Shown piece after piece: positions 54,101 through 64,000 of a stretch of 64,000 nucleotides of DNA. A model generated the notes under the pieces. It ran no database searches and was not told the origin of the DNA. It worked only from the letters and a program-made list of their open reading frames with translations. Where the stretch lies: positions 1,860,001-1,924,000 of the forward strand of contig NZ_CP133774.1 of the NCBI RefSeq assembly GCF_034344865.1, given 5' to 3'. The number at the start of each line of letters is the position of its first letter. Positions within the stretch are counted from its first letter, which is position 1. A program made the position numbers and the translations under genes. This stretch comes from Pseudomonas sp. 10S4. Its GTDB lineage: Bacteria; Pseudomonadota; Gammaproteobacteria; Pseudomonadales; Pseudomonadaceae.

Positions 54101-57100
54101 TCCCGCTGGTTTTGCCGATGTCGATGGTGATGTTTTGGCCGTTGGCCAAGGTCACGATGACCGCGCTGCCAGTCACTGGTTGGCCGACGGTGGCGGTGTA
54201 GGTGACGGTGCCACCTTCAGCCGCGGATGGATCAGCCTTCAGGGTGACGGTCGAGGTGTCGATGGTGTCGGTGACGTTGGTCACGGCCGCAGCCGGATTG
54301 GTCGCCAGGTTCTCGAAGTTGCCACCGGTTGCTTTGGTGATCGTTGCCTGCACGGTGCCGGCGTCTTTGTACACGTCATCGGCTGGCGCTGGGACGGTCA
54401 CGGTGCCCGTGGTTTTGCCGGCATCGATGGTGATCACCGAGCCGTTCGACAAGGTCACGGTTACCGGGGTGCCAGCCGCATTGGTCAGGGTGGCGATGTA
54501 GGTGATCTGGCCACCTTCAGCGACGGTGTTGGTTGCGGTCAACGACAGGTTAGTGGTGTCGATGGTGTCGGTCACAGTGGTGCTGACCGGGGTTTTGTCG
54601 GCCACCAGGTTTTCGTAGTTGCCGCCGCTGACGTTGCTGATCGAGTTGGTCAGTGGCGCATGACCATTGAGGGCGTCGTTCGGTGCAATCGCGGTGACGG
54701 TCCCGCTGGTTTTACCGATGTCGATCGTGATGTTTTGACCATTGGCCAAGGTCACGATGACCGCGCTGCCAGTCACAGGCTGGCCAACCGTCGCGGTGTA
54801 AGTGACGGTGCCACCTTCAGCTGCGGATGGATCAGCCTTCAGGGTGACGGTTGAGGTGTCGATGGTGTCAGTGACGTTGGTCACGGCCGCAGCCGGATTG
54901 GTCGCCAGGTTCTCGAAGTTACCGCCGGTTGCTTTGGTGATCGTTGCCTGCACGGTGCCGGCATCTTTGTACACGTCATCGGCTGGCGCTGGGACGGTCA
55001 CGGTGCCCGTGGTTTTACCGGCATCGATGGTGATCACCGAGCCGTTCGACAAGGTCACGGTTACCGGGGTGCCAGCCGCATTGGTCAGGGTGGCGGTGTA
55101 AATGATCGAACCGCCTTCAGCTACGGTATCAGTCGCGCTCAGGCTGAGGGTTGTGGTGTCTACGGTGTCAGTGACCGTGGTCGAAACCGGTGTCTTGTCA
55201 GCGACCAGGTTTTCGTAGTTACCGCCGCTTACACCCGTAATCGAGTTAGTCAACGGCGCATGACCATTCAACGCGTCGTTAGGCGCGATGGCGGTCACGG
55301 TGCCGGTGGTTTTGCCGATGTCGATCGTGATGGTCTGGCCGTTGGCCAAGGTCACGATGACCGCGCTGCCAGTCACTGGCTGGCCAACCGTCGCGGTGTA
55401 AGTGACGGTGCCACCTTCAGCCGCGGATGGATCAGCCTTCAAGGTAACGGTCGAGGTGTCGATGGTGTCGGTGACGTTGGTCACGGCCGCAGCCGTGCTC
55501 GGTACGAGGCTTTCGAAATTGCCGCCGGTCGCGGTGGTAATTGTGGCGCTGACCTTGCCGGCGTCGAGGTAGACGTCGTCTTTTGGTGCATCGACCGTTA
55601 CGGTTCCCGTGGTTTTACCGGCGTCGATGGTGATCACCGAGCCGTTCGACAAGGTCACGGTTACCGGGGTGCCAGCGGCGTTGGTCAAGGTAGCGGTGTA
55701 AACAATCGAACCGCCTTCAGCTACGGTATCAGTCGCGCTCAGGCTCAGCGTGGTGGTATCAACCGTGTCGGTCACAGTGGTGCTGACCGGGGTTTTGTCG
55801 GCCACCAGGTTTTCGTAGTTACCGCCGCTAACGTCGGTGATCGAGTTAGTCAGTGGCGCATGACCGTTCAACGCGTCGTTCGGTGCAACGGCTGTGACGG
55901 TCCCGCTGGTTTTGCCGATGTCGATGGTGATGTTTTGGCCGTTGGCCAAGGTCACGATGACCGCGCTGCCAGTCACTGGTTGGCCGACGGTGGCGGTGTA
56001 AGTGACGGTGCCACCTTCAGCCGCCGATGGATCAGCCTTCAAGGTAACGGTCGAGGTGTCGATGGTGTCAGTGACGTTGGTCACGGCCGCAGCCGGATTG
56101 GTCACCAGGTTCTCGAAGTTACCGCCAGCCGCGTCTTTGACAGTGACTTCAACTTTGCCAGCATCTTTGTAAACGTCATCGGCCGGAGCTGCGACGGTGA
56201 CGGAACCGGTAGTTTTGCCAGCGTCGATGGTGATCACCGAGCCATTGCTCAAGGTGACGGTCACGGGTGTGCCGGCCGCGTTGGACAGGGTGGCGGTGTA
56301 GGTGATCTGGCCACCTTCAGCGACCGAGTCTGTCGCGCCAAGGCTCAGCGTGGTGGTATCAACGGTGTCAGTGACCGTAGTCGAAACCGGCGTTTTGTCG
56401 GCGACCAGGTTTTCGTAGTTGCCGCCGCTTACACCAGTAATCGAGTTGGTCAGTGGCGCGTGACCGTTGAGCGCGTCGTTCGGTGCAATCGCGGTGACGG
56501 TCCCGCTGGTTTTGCCGATGTCGATGGTGATGTTTTGGCCGTTGGCCAAGGTCACGATGACCGCGCTGCCAGTCACTGGTTGGCCGACGGTGGCGGTGTA
56601 AGTGACGGTGCCACCTTCAGCTGCGGATGGATCAGCCTTCAGCGTAACGGTCGAGGTGTCGATGGTATCGGTGACGTTGGTCACGGCCGCAGCCGGATTG
56701 GTCACCAGGTTCTCAAAGTTACCGCCAGCGGCATCTTTAACGGTGACTTCAACTTTGCCGGCGTCTTTATAAACGTCATCGGCCGGAGCTGCGACGGTCA
56801 CGGAACCGGTGGTTTTACCGGCGTCGATGGTGATCACCGAGCCGTTGCTCAGCGTGACGGTCACGGGTGTGCCGGCAGCATTGGTCAGCGTCGCGGTGTA
56901 AACAATCGAACCGCCTTCAGCTACGGTATCAGTCGCGCTCAGGCTGAGGGTTGTGGTGTCTACGGTGTCAGTGACGTTAGTCGAAACCGGGGTTTTGTCG
57001 GCGACCAGGTTTTCGTAGTTGCCGCCGCTTACACCAGTAATCGAGTTGGTCAGTGGCGCATGACCGTTGAGCGCGTCGTTCGGTGCAATCGCGGTGACGG

Positions 57101-60100
57101 TGCCCGTGGTTTTACCGATATCGATAGTGATGGTCTGGCCGTTGGCCAACGATACGGTGACCGGCGAGCCGGTCACTGGCTGGCCAACCGTCGCGGTGTA
57201 AGTGACGGTGCCACCTTCAGCCGCGGATGGATCAGCCTTCAGAGTAACGGTCGAGGTGTCGATGGTATCGGTGACGTTGGTCACGGCCGCAGCTGGATTG
57301 GTCACCAGATTCTCAAAGTTGCCGCCAGCGGCATCTTTAACGGTGACTTCAACTTTGCCGGCGTCTTTATAAACGTCATCGGCCGGGGCTGCGACGGTGA
57401 CGGTGCCCGTGGTTTTGCCCGCATCAATGGTGATAACAGCGCCGTTGCTCAGTGTGACGGTCACGGGTGTGCCGGCAGCGTTGGTCAGAGTGGCGGTGTA
57501 AACGATCTGGCCACCTTCAGCGACCGAGTCTGTCGCGCCAAGGCTCAGCGTGGTGGTATCAACCGTGTCGGTTACGGTGGTGCTGACCGGGGTTTTATCG
57601 GCCACCAGGTTTTCGTAGTTGCCGCCACTCACACCAGTGATCGAGTTGGTCAGTGGCGCATGACCATTGAGGGCATCGTTCGGCGCAACGGCAGTGACGG
57701 TGCCGCTGGTTTTGCCGATGTCGATCGTGATGCTTTGGCCGTTGGCCAAGGTTACGGTGACTGGCGAACCTGTCACAGGCTGGCCAACCGTCGCGGTGTA
57801 AGTGACGGTGCCACCTTCAGCCGCCGATGGATCAGCCTTCAAGGTGACGGTCGAGGTGTCGATGGTGTCGGTGACGTTGGTCACGGCCGCAGCCGGATTG
57901 GTCACCAGATTCTCAAAGTTACCGCCAGCGGCATCTTTGACAGTGACTTCAACTTTGCCGGCGTCTTTATACACGTCATCGGCCGGGGCTGCGACGGTGA
58001 CGGTGCCCGTGGTTTTGCCCGCATCAATGGTGATAACAGCGCCGTTGCTCAGTGTGACGGTCACGGGTGTGCCGGCAGCGTTGGTCAGAGTGGCGGTGTA
58101 AACGATCTGGCCACCTTCAGCGACCGAGTCTGTCGCGCCAAGGCTCAGCGTGGTGGTATCAACCGTGTCGGTCACGGTGGTGCTGACCGGGGTTTTATCG
58201 GCCACCAGGTTTTCGTAGTTGCCGCCACTCACACCAGTGATCGAGTTGGTCAGTGGCGCATGACCATTGAGGGCATCGTTCGGCGCAACGGCAGTGACGG
58301 TGCCGCTGGTTTTGCCGATGTCGATGGTGATGGTCTGGCCGTTGGCCAAGGTTACGGTAACCGGGCTGCCAGTCACTGGTTGGCCGACCGTCGCGGTGTA
58401 AGTGACAGTGCCACCTTCAGCCGCCGATGGATCAGCCTTCAAGGTAACGGTCGAGGTGTCGATGGTGTCGGTGACGTTGGTCACGGCCGCAGCCGGATTG
58501 GTCACCAGGTTCTCAAAGTTACCGCCAGCGGCATCTTTGACAGTGACTTCAACTTTGCCGGCGTCTTTATACACGTCATCGGCCGGGGCTGCGACGGTGA
58601 CGGTGCCGGTGGTTTTACCCGCATCGATGGTGATCACCGAGCCGTTCGACAAGGTCACGGTTACCGGGGTGCCGGCCGCGTTAGTCAGTGTCGCGGTGTA
58701 AACAATCGAACCGCCTTCAGCCACGGTATCAGTCGCGGTCAGGCTGAGGGTCGTGGTGTCTACGGTGTCAGTGACGTTAGTCGAAACCGGGGTTTTGTCG
58801 GCCACCAGGTTTTCGTAGTTACCGCCGCTGACGTTGCTGATCGAGTTGGTCAGTGGCGCATGACCGTTGAGCGCGTCGTTTGGCGCGATGGCGGTCACGG
58901 TGCCGCTGGTTTTGCCGATGTCGATCGTGATGGTCTGGCCGTTGGCCAAGGTTACGGTGACCGGCGAGCCAGTCACTGGCTGGCCCACAGTCGCGGTGTA
59001 AGTGACGGTGCCACCTTCAGCCGCCGATGGATCAGCCTTCAAGGTAACGGTCGAGGTGTCGATGGTGTCGGTGACGTTGGTCACGGCCGCAGCCGGATTG
59101 GTCACCAGATTCTCAAAGTTACCGCCAGCGGCATCTTTGACAGTGACTTCAACTTTGCCGGCGTCTTTATACACGTCATCGGCCGGGGCTGCGACGGTGA
59201 CGGTGCCGGTGGTTTTACCCGCATCGATGGTGATCACCGAGCCGTTCGACAAGGTCACGGTTACCGGGGTGCCAGCGGCATTGGTCAAGGTAGCGGTGTA
59301 AACAATCGAACCGCCTTCAGCTACGGTATCAGTCGCGCTCAGGCTGAGGGTCGTGGTGTCTACGGTATCAGTGACGTTAGTCGAAACCGGGGTTTTGTCG
59401 GCCACCAGGTTTTCGTAGTTACCGCCGCTAACGTCGGTGATCGAGTTAGTCAGTGGCGCATGACCGTTGAGCGCGTCGTTAGGCGCGATGGCGGTCACGG
59501 TGCCGGTGGTTTTGCCGATGTCGATCGTGATGGTCTGGCCGTTGGCCAAGGTTACGGTGACCGGCGAACCTGTCACAGGCTGGCCAACCGTCGCGGTGTA
59601 AGTGACGGTGCCACCTTCAGCCGCGGATGGATCAGCCTTCAGCGTAACGGTCGAGGTGTCGATGGTATCGGTGACGTTGGTCACGGCCGCAGCCGGATTG
59701 GTCACCAGATTCTCAAAGTTACCGCCAGCGGCATCTTTAACAGTGACTTCAACTTTGCCAGCATCCTTGTAAACGTCATCGGCCGGGGCTGCGACGGTGA
59801 CGGTTCCCGTGGTTTTGCCCGCATCAATGGTGATAACAGCGCCGTTGCTCAGTGTGACGGTCACGGGTGTGCCGGCAGCGTTGGTCAGAGTGGCGGTGTA
59901 AACGATCTGGCCACCTTCAGCGACCGAGTCTGTCGCGCCAAGGCTCAGCGTGGTGGTATCAACCGTGTCGGTCACGGTGGTGCTGACCGGGGTTTTATCG
60001 GCCACCAGGTTTTCGTAGTTGCCGCCACTCACACCAGTGATCGAGTTGGTCAGTGGCGCATGACCATTGAGGGCATCGTTCGGCGCAACGGCAGTGACGG

Positions 60101-63100
60101 TGCCGCTGGTTTTGCCGATGTCGATGGTGATGGTCTGGCCGTTGGCCAAGGTTACGGTAACCGGGCTGCCAGTCACTGGTTGGCCGACCGTCGCGGTGTA
60201 AGTGACAGTGCCACCTTCAGCCGCCGATGGATCAGCCTTCAAGGTAACGGTCGAGGTGTCGATGGTGTCAGTGACGTTGGTCACGGCCGCAGCCGGATTG
60301 GTCACCAGGTTCTCGAAGTCACCGCCAGCGGCATCTTTGACAGTGACTTCAACTTTGCCGGCGTCTTTATAAACGTCATCGGCCGGGGCTGCGACGGTGA
60401 CGGTGCCGGTGGTTTTACCGGCGTCGATGGTGATCACCGAGCCGTTCGACAAGGTCACGGTTACCGGGGTGCCAGCGGCGTTGGTCAAGGTAGCGGTGTA
60501 AACAATCGAACCGCCTTCAGCTACGGTATCAGTCGCGCTCAGGCTGAGGGTTGTGGTGTCTACGGTGTCAGTGACGTTAGTCGAAACCGGGGTTTTGTCG
60601 GCCACCAGGTTTTCGTAGTTACCGCCGCTGACGTTGCTGATCGAGTTGGTCAGTGGCACATGACCGTTCAACGCGTCGTTTGGCGCGATGGCGGTGACGG
60701 TGCCGCTGGTTTTGCCGATGTCGATGGTGATGGTCTGGCCGTTGGCCAAGGTTACGGTGACTGGCGAACCTGTCACAGGCTGGCCGACCGACGCGGTGTA
60801 AGTGACGGTGCCACCTTCAGCTGCGGATGGATCAGCCTTCAAGGTAACGGTCGAGGTGTCGATGGTATCGGTGACGTTGGTCACGGCCGCAGCCGGATTG
60901 GTCACCAGATTTTCAAAGTTACCGCCAGCGGCATCTTTAACAGTGACTTCAACCTTACCAGCGTCTTTATAAACGTCATCGGCCGGGGCTGCGACGGTCA
61001 CGGTGCCGGTGGTTTTACCCGCATCGATGGTGATCACCGAGCCGTTCGACAAGGTCACGGTTACCGGGGTGCCAGCGGCATTGGTCAAGGTAGCGGTGTA
61101 AACAATCGAACCGCCTTCAGCTACGGTATCAGTCGCGCTCAGGCTGAGGGTCGTGGTGTCTACGGTATCAGTGACGTTAGTCGAAACCGGGGTTTTGTCG
61201 GCCACCAGGTTTTCGTAGTTACCGCCGCTAACGTCGGTGATCGAGTTAGTCAGTGGCGCATGACCGTTGAGCGCGTCGTTAGGCGCGATGGCGGTCACGG
61301 TGCCGGTGGTTTTGCCGATGTCGATCGTGATGGTCTGGCCGTTGGCCAAGGTTACGGTGACCGGCGAGCCAGTCACTGGCTGGCCCACAGTCGCGGTGTA
61401 AGTGACGGTGCCACCTTCAGCCGCGGATGGATCAGCCTTCAGGGTGACGGTCGAGGTGTCGATGGTGTCGGTGACGTTGGTCACGGCCGCAGCTGGATTG
61501 GTCACCAGATTCTCAAAGTTGCCGCCAGCGGCATCTTTAACGGTGACTTCAACTTTGCCGGCGTCTTTATAAACGTCATCGGCCGGAGCTGCGACGGTGA
61601 CGGTGCCGGTGGTTTTACCCGCATCGATGGTGATCACCGAGCCGTTCGACAAGGTCACGGTTACCGGGGTGCCAGCGGCATTGGTCAAGGTAGCGGTGTA
61701 AACAATCGAACCGCCTTCAGCTACGGTATCAGTCGCGCTCAGGCTGAGGGTTGTGGTGTCTACGGTGTCAGTGACGTTAGTCGAAACCGGGGTTTTGTCG
61801 GCCACCAGGTTTTCGTAGTTACCGCCGCTAACGTCGGTGATCGAGTTAGTCAGTGGCGCATGACCATTCAACGCGTCGTTTGGCGCGATGGCGGTCACGG
61901 TGCCGCTGGTTTTGCCGATGTCGATCGTGATGGTCTGGCCGTTGGCCAAGGTTACGGTGACCGGCGAGCCAGTCACAGGCTGGCCCACAGTCGCGGTGTA
62001 AGTGACGGTGCCACCTTCAGCCGCGGATGGATCAGCCTTCAGCGTAACGGTCGAGGTGTCGATGGTATCAGTGACGTTGGTCACGGCCGCAGCTGGATTG
62101 GTCACCAGATTCTCAAAGTTGCCGCCAGCGGCATCTTTAACGGTGACTTCAACTTTGCCGGCGTCTTTATAGACGTCATCGGCCGGAGCTGCGACGGTGA
62201 CGGTGCCGGTGGTTTTACCCGCATCGATGGTGATCACCGAGCCGTTCGACAAGGTCACGGTTACCGGGGTGCCAGCGGCATTGGTCAGGGTGGCGGTGTA
62301 AACAATCGAACCACCTTCAGCCACGGTATCAGTCGCGCTCAGGCTCAGGCCCGTGGTGTCTTTCGAGTCGGTGATGGTAGTCAGCGCCGGCTCGGTGCTC
62401 GGGGTCAGTTGCTCGAAATTACCGCCGGCAGTGCCAGTGATCGTAGTGCTGACGGTGCTGCCATTGTTGTAGACGTCGTTCGGCGGGGTATCGACGGTGA
62501 CGCTGCCGGTGGTTTTGCCCGCTTCGATGGTAATGACCGAGCCATTGCTCAAGGTCACGGTCATCGGCGTGCCGGCCGGGTTGGTCAGGGTTGCGGTGTA
62601 AACAATCTGGCCGCCTTCGACAACAGTGCCGGTCGCGGTGAGGCTCAGGCCGGTGTTGTCGATCGAGTCGGTGATGGTCGTCACGGCCGGAGCCGGGTTC
62701 GGGGTCAACTGTTCGAAGTTGCCGCCAGTAGTGCCGGTAATCGTGGTGTTGACGGTACTGCCGTTCTGATAGACGTCATTGGCCGGGGTGTCGACGTGCA
62801 CTGAGCCAGTGGTTTTACCGGCTTCAATAGTGATGGTCGAACCGTTGGACAGCGTGACAGTAACTGGCGTTTGCGCCGCGTTGGTCAAGGTGGCGGTATA
62901 GGTGATCTGGCCGCCTTCGGTGACAGTCGAATCCGCTGTCAGCGTAACAGTGGTGGTGTCGATCGAATCCGTGATGGTCGTGACCGCTGGTGCTGGATTC
63001 GGTACCAGGTTCTCGAAATTGCCGCCGGTGGTCCCGGTAATTGTGGTGCTGACAGTGCTGCCGTTCTGATAGACGTCATTGGCCGGAGTATCGACGTGCA

Positions 63101-64000
63101 CCGAGCCAGTGGTTTTACCGGCTTCAATGGTGATGGTCGAACCGTTGGACAGCGTCACGGTCACTGGCGTTTGCGCCGCGTTGGTCAAGGTAGCGGTGTA
63201 AGTGATCTGGCCGCCCTCGGTGACAGAGCCGCTGGCTGTCAGTGTCAGGCCGGTGTTGTCCACCGAATCAGTGATGGTCGTCACGGCTGGAGCCGGGTTC
63301 GGGGTCAGCTGTTCGAAGTTGCCGCCCGTTGCGCCGGTGATTGTGGTGCTAACGGTGCTGCCGTTCTGATAGACATCATTGGCCGGGGTATCGACGTGCA
63401 CCGAGCCGGTGGTTTTACCGGCTTCAATGGTAATGGTCGAGCCGTTGGACAGGGTCACGGTCACTGGCGTCTGAGCCGGGTTGGTCAGGGTCGCGGTGTA
63501 GGTGATCTGGCCGCCTTCGGTAACACTGCCAGTCGCCGTCAGGGTAAGCCCGGTGTTGTCGACAGAGTCGGTAATGGTCGTGACCGCCGGGGCCGGGTTC
63601 GGCGCCAGGTTCTCGAAATTGCCGCCCGTAGTGCCGGTGATCGTGGTGCTGACGGTGCTGCCGTTGTTGTAGACGTCATTGGCTGGCGTCGGAACGTTCA
63701 CAGTGCCAGTGGTTTTGCCGGCGTCGATGGTGATGGTCGAGCCGTTGGACAGCGTCACCGTGACTGGCGTCTGAGCCGGATTGGTCAGGGTCGCGGTGTA
63801 AGTGATCTGGCCGCCTTCAGTGACCGTCGAGCCCGCTGTCAGCGTGACGGTAGTGGTGTCGATCGAATCGGTAATGGTTGTGACCGCTGGCGTCGGATTT
63901 GGGGCCAGGTTCTCAAAATTGCCGCCTGTTGCGCCGGTGATCGTGGTGCTGACGGTGCTGCCGTTGTTGTAGACGTCATTGGCTGGCGTCGGAACGTTCA
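45143..64000 (-). CDS. lapA: Giant RTX adhesin LapA, C-terminal about 6,280 residues (N-terminus outside window; one frameshift as read)
   Basis: The protein runs in from the window edge. Order: Ig-like 100-residue repeats (64000 to about 48870), a Calx-beta-like domain ([21 protein letters not shown]; to about 48510), two cadherin/VCBS-like domains (to about 47690), a PA14-like domain ([35 protein letters not shown]), a vWA domain (about 46660-46100), RTX nonapeptides (45450-45660) and a type I secretion tail to the stop. The frame breaks at about 46640-46650, where MVDV should continue SGSM (the vWA metal site); two bases seem missing. It is a surface adhesin for biofilm attachment, exported by LapBCE and controlled by LapD/LapG. 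The length already exceeds the 5,218 residues of P. fluorescens Pf0-1 LapA. The LapG cleavage site is not in view. Confidence 0.93.
45450..45660 (-). other. RTX calcium-binding nonapeptide array of LapA
   Basis: About seven tandem GGxGxDxxx units on the minus strand ([19 protein letters not shown], then [40 protein letters not shown]). An earlier isolated unit ([12 protein letters not shown]) lies at about 45795-45835. These bind calcium outside the cell and drive folding after type I secretion. The C-terminal uncleaved secretion signal follows. Confidence 0.92.
46100..46660 (-). other. von Willebrand A domain of LapA (contains the frameshift)
   Basis: [10 protein letters not shown] ends one frame and [20 protein letters not shown] begins the other, with the expected MIDAS Ser-x-Ser lost at the break. 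Further vWA features are [27 protein letters not shown] (MIDAS Thr region) and [14 protein letters not shown] (MIDAS Asp). Such domains bind ligands through a metal ion. Confidence 0.85.
48870..62340 (-). repeat. LapA tandem repeat block, 22 units of 600 bp
   Basis: A marker (TGACCRTTSA + ..GCRTCGTT) recurs at 49261, 49861, 50461 and so on to 61861, exactly 600 bases apart, 22 times with no indel. Each unit codes two related 100-residue Ig-like subdomains: one with [20 protein letters not shown] and [14 protein letters not shown], the other with [20 protein letters not shown] and [10 protein letters not shown]. Two sequence flavours meet near 55090: [14 protein letters not shown] dominates on the low-coordinate side, [15 protein letters not shown] on the other. 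Confidence 0.95.
62341..64000 (-). repeat. LapA 300-bp repeats, diverged type
   Basis: From 62340 to the window end the period is 300 bases. The marker GTAGACGTC / GATAGACGTCATT recurs at 62470, 62768, 63068, 63368, 63670 and 63970. Each unit codes one 100-residue domain ([54 protein letters not shown]). These lack the alternating partner seen in the 600-bp block. Confidence 0.92.

Noticed and set aside
55260..62804. 2,514-codon open frame on the plus strand
   Set aside because: It is antisense to the LapA repeats. The 600-bp period is a multiple of three, so one stop-free antisense frame in a unit is copied many times. No ribosome-binding site, domain or non-repetitive sequence supports it.
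48870..64000. Regular short-period repeats as a CRISPR-like array
   Set aside because: The period is 300/600 bases, in frame with one protein, without spacers or cas genes; it is a protein repeat.

Overview
The window reads as chromosomal DNA of a Pseudomonas, most likely of the P. fluorescens group. The grounds are trpI divergent from trpBA, a split pntAA-pntAB-pntB set, gcdR/gcdH/gcdG, a Gac-type mgo/pvf cluster, lapG-lapD beside a giant RTX adhesin, fluorescens-type REP palindromes, and rrn leader, spacer and termini of Pseudomonas type. The sequence has high GC and dense coding on both strands, with no prophage, IS, integron or CRISPR array.

Layout. Positions 1-13,000 hold housekeeping and small-protein genes: phosphatase tail, YheV-like protein, prlC, gamma carbonic anhydrase, HAD phosphatase, lipoprotein aminopeptidase, two paralogous lipoproteins, two DUF1161 proteins, osmC, a luciferase-like monooxygenase, dodecin, an ElaB-like protein, then trpI/trpBA and an RcnB-like protein. 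Positions 13,000-25,700 hold a DUF4105 protein with three DUF2388 paralogues, a DUF1127 protein, a succinyl-CoA:acetate CoA-transferase type enzyme, the proton-translocating transhydrogenase, and the glutarate catabolic genes with their LysR regulator. Positions 25,700-31,630 are one rRNA operon (three promoters, 16S, spacer without tRNAs, 23S, two 5S genes). After it come an amino-acid-type chemoreceptor, the four-gene mgo/pvf operon for a diazeniumdiolate signal (minus strand, 39,456-33,833), a GntR regulator, lapG-lapD, a candidate structured leader RNA with a DUF6124-type gene, and from 45,143 to the window end the C-terminal 6,280 or so residues of a LapA-type adhesin.

How parts work together. 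LapD (degenerate GGDEF/EAL c-di-GMP receptor) restrains the periplasmic protease LapG, which cleaves the N-terminus of LapA. The adhesin here is dominated by 22 tandem 600-bp (200-residue) units in perfect register, then Calx-beta-like, cadherin-like, PA14-like, vWA and RTX modules. The mgo/pvf operon makes a small signal controlling virulence and secondary metabolism. TrpI and GcdR control the catabolic or biosynthetic genes beside them.

The most striking observation is that both large rRNA genes are mosaics. Their ends and several hypervariable helices are Pseudomonas, but long internal stretches are of high-GC Gram-positive (Micrococcales, Microbacteriaceae-like) type, with junctions where both versions seem merged. 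The same sequence carries frame-breaking indels in five otherwise intact genes (luciferase-like monooxygenase, trpB, gcdH, mgoA, lapA), each inside a motif conserved across phyla. The simplest reading is a consensus built partly from reads of a second organism (mixed culture or metagenome), not real inter-phylum recombination. This can be tested with the reads. Genuine candidates for new biology are the structured RNA at 44,091-44,283, a three-segment hairpin switch before the monooxygenase gene at 7,388, repeated TGTACTGGTC boxes around the DUF1127 gene, and the homogenised LapA repeats.
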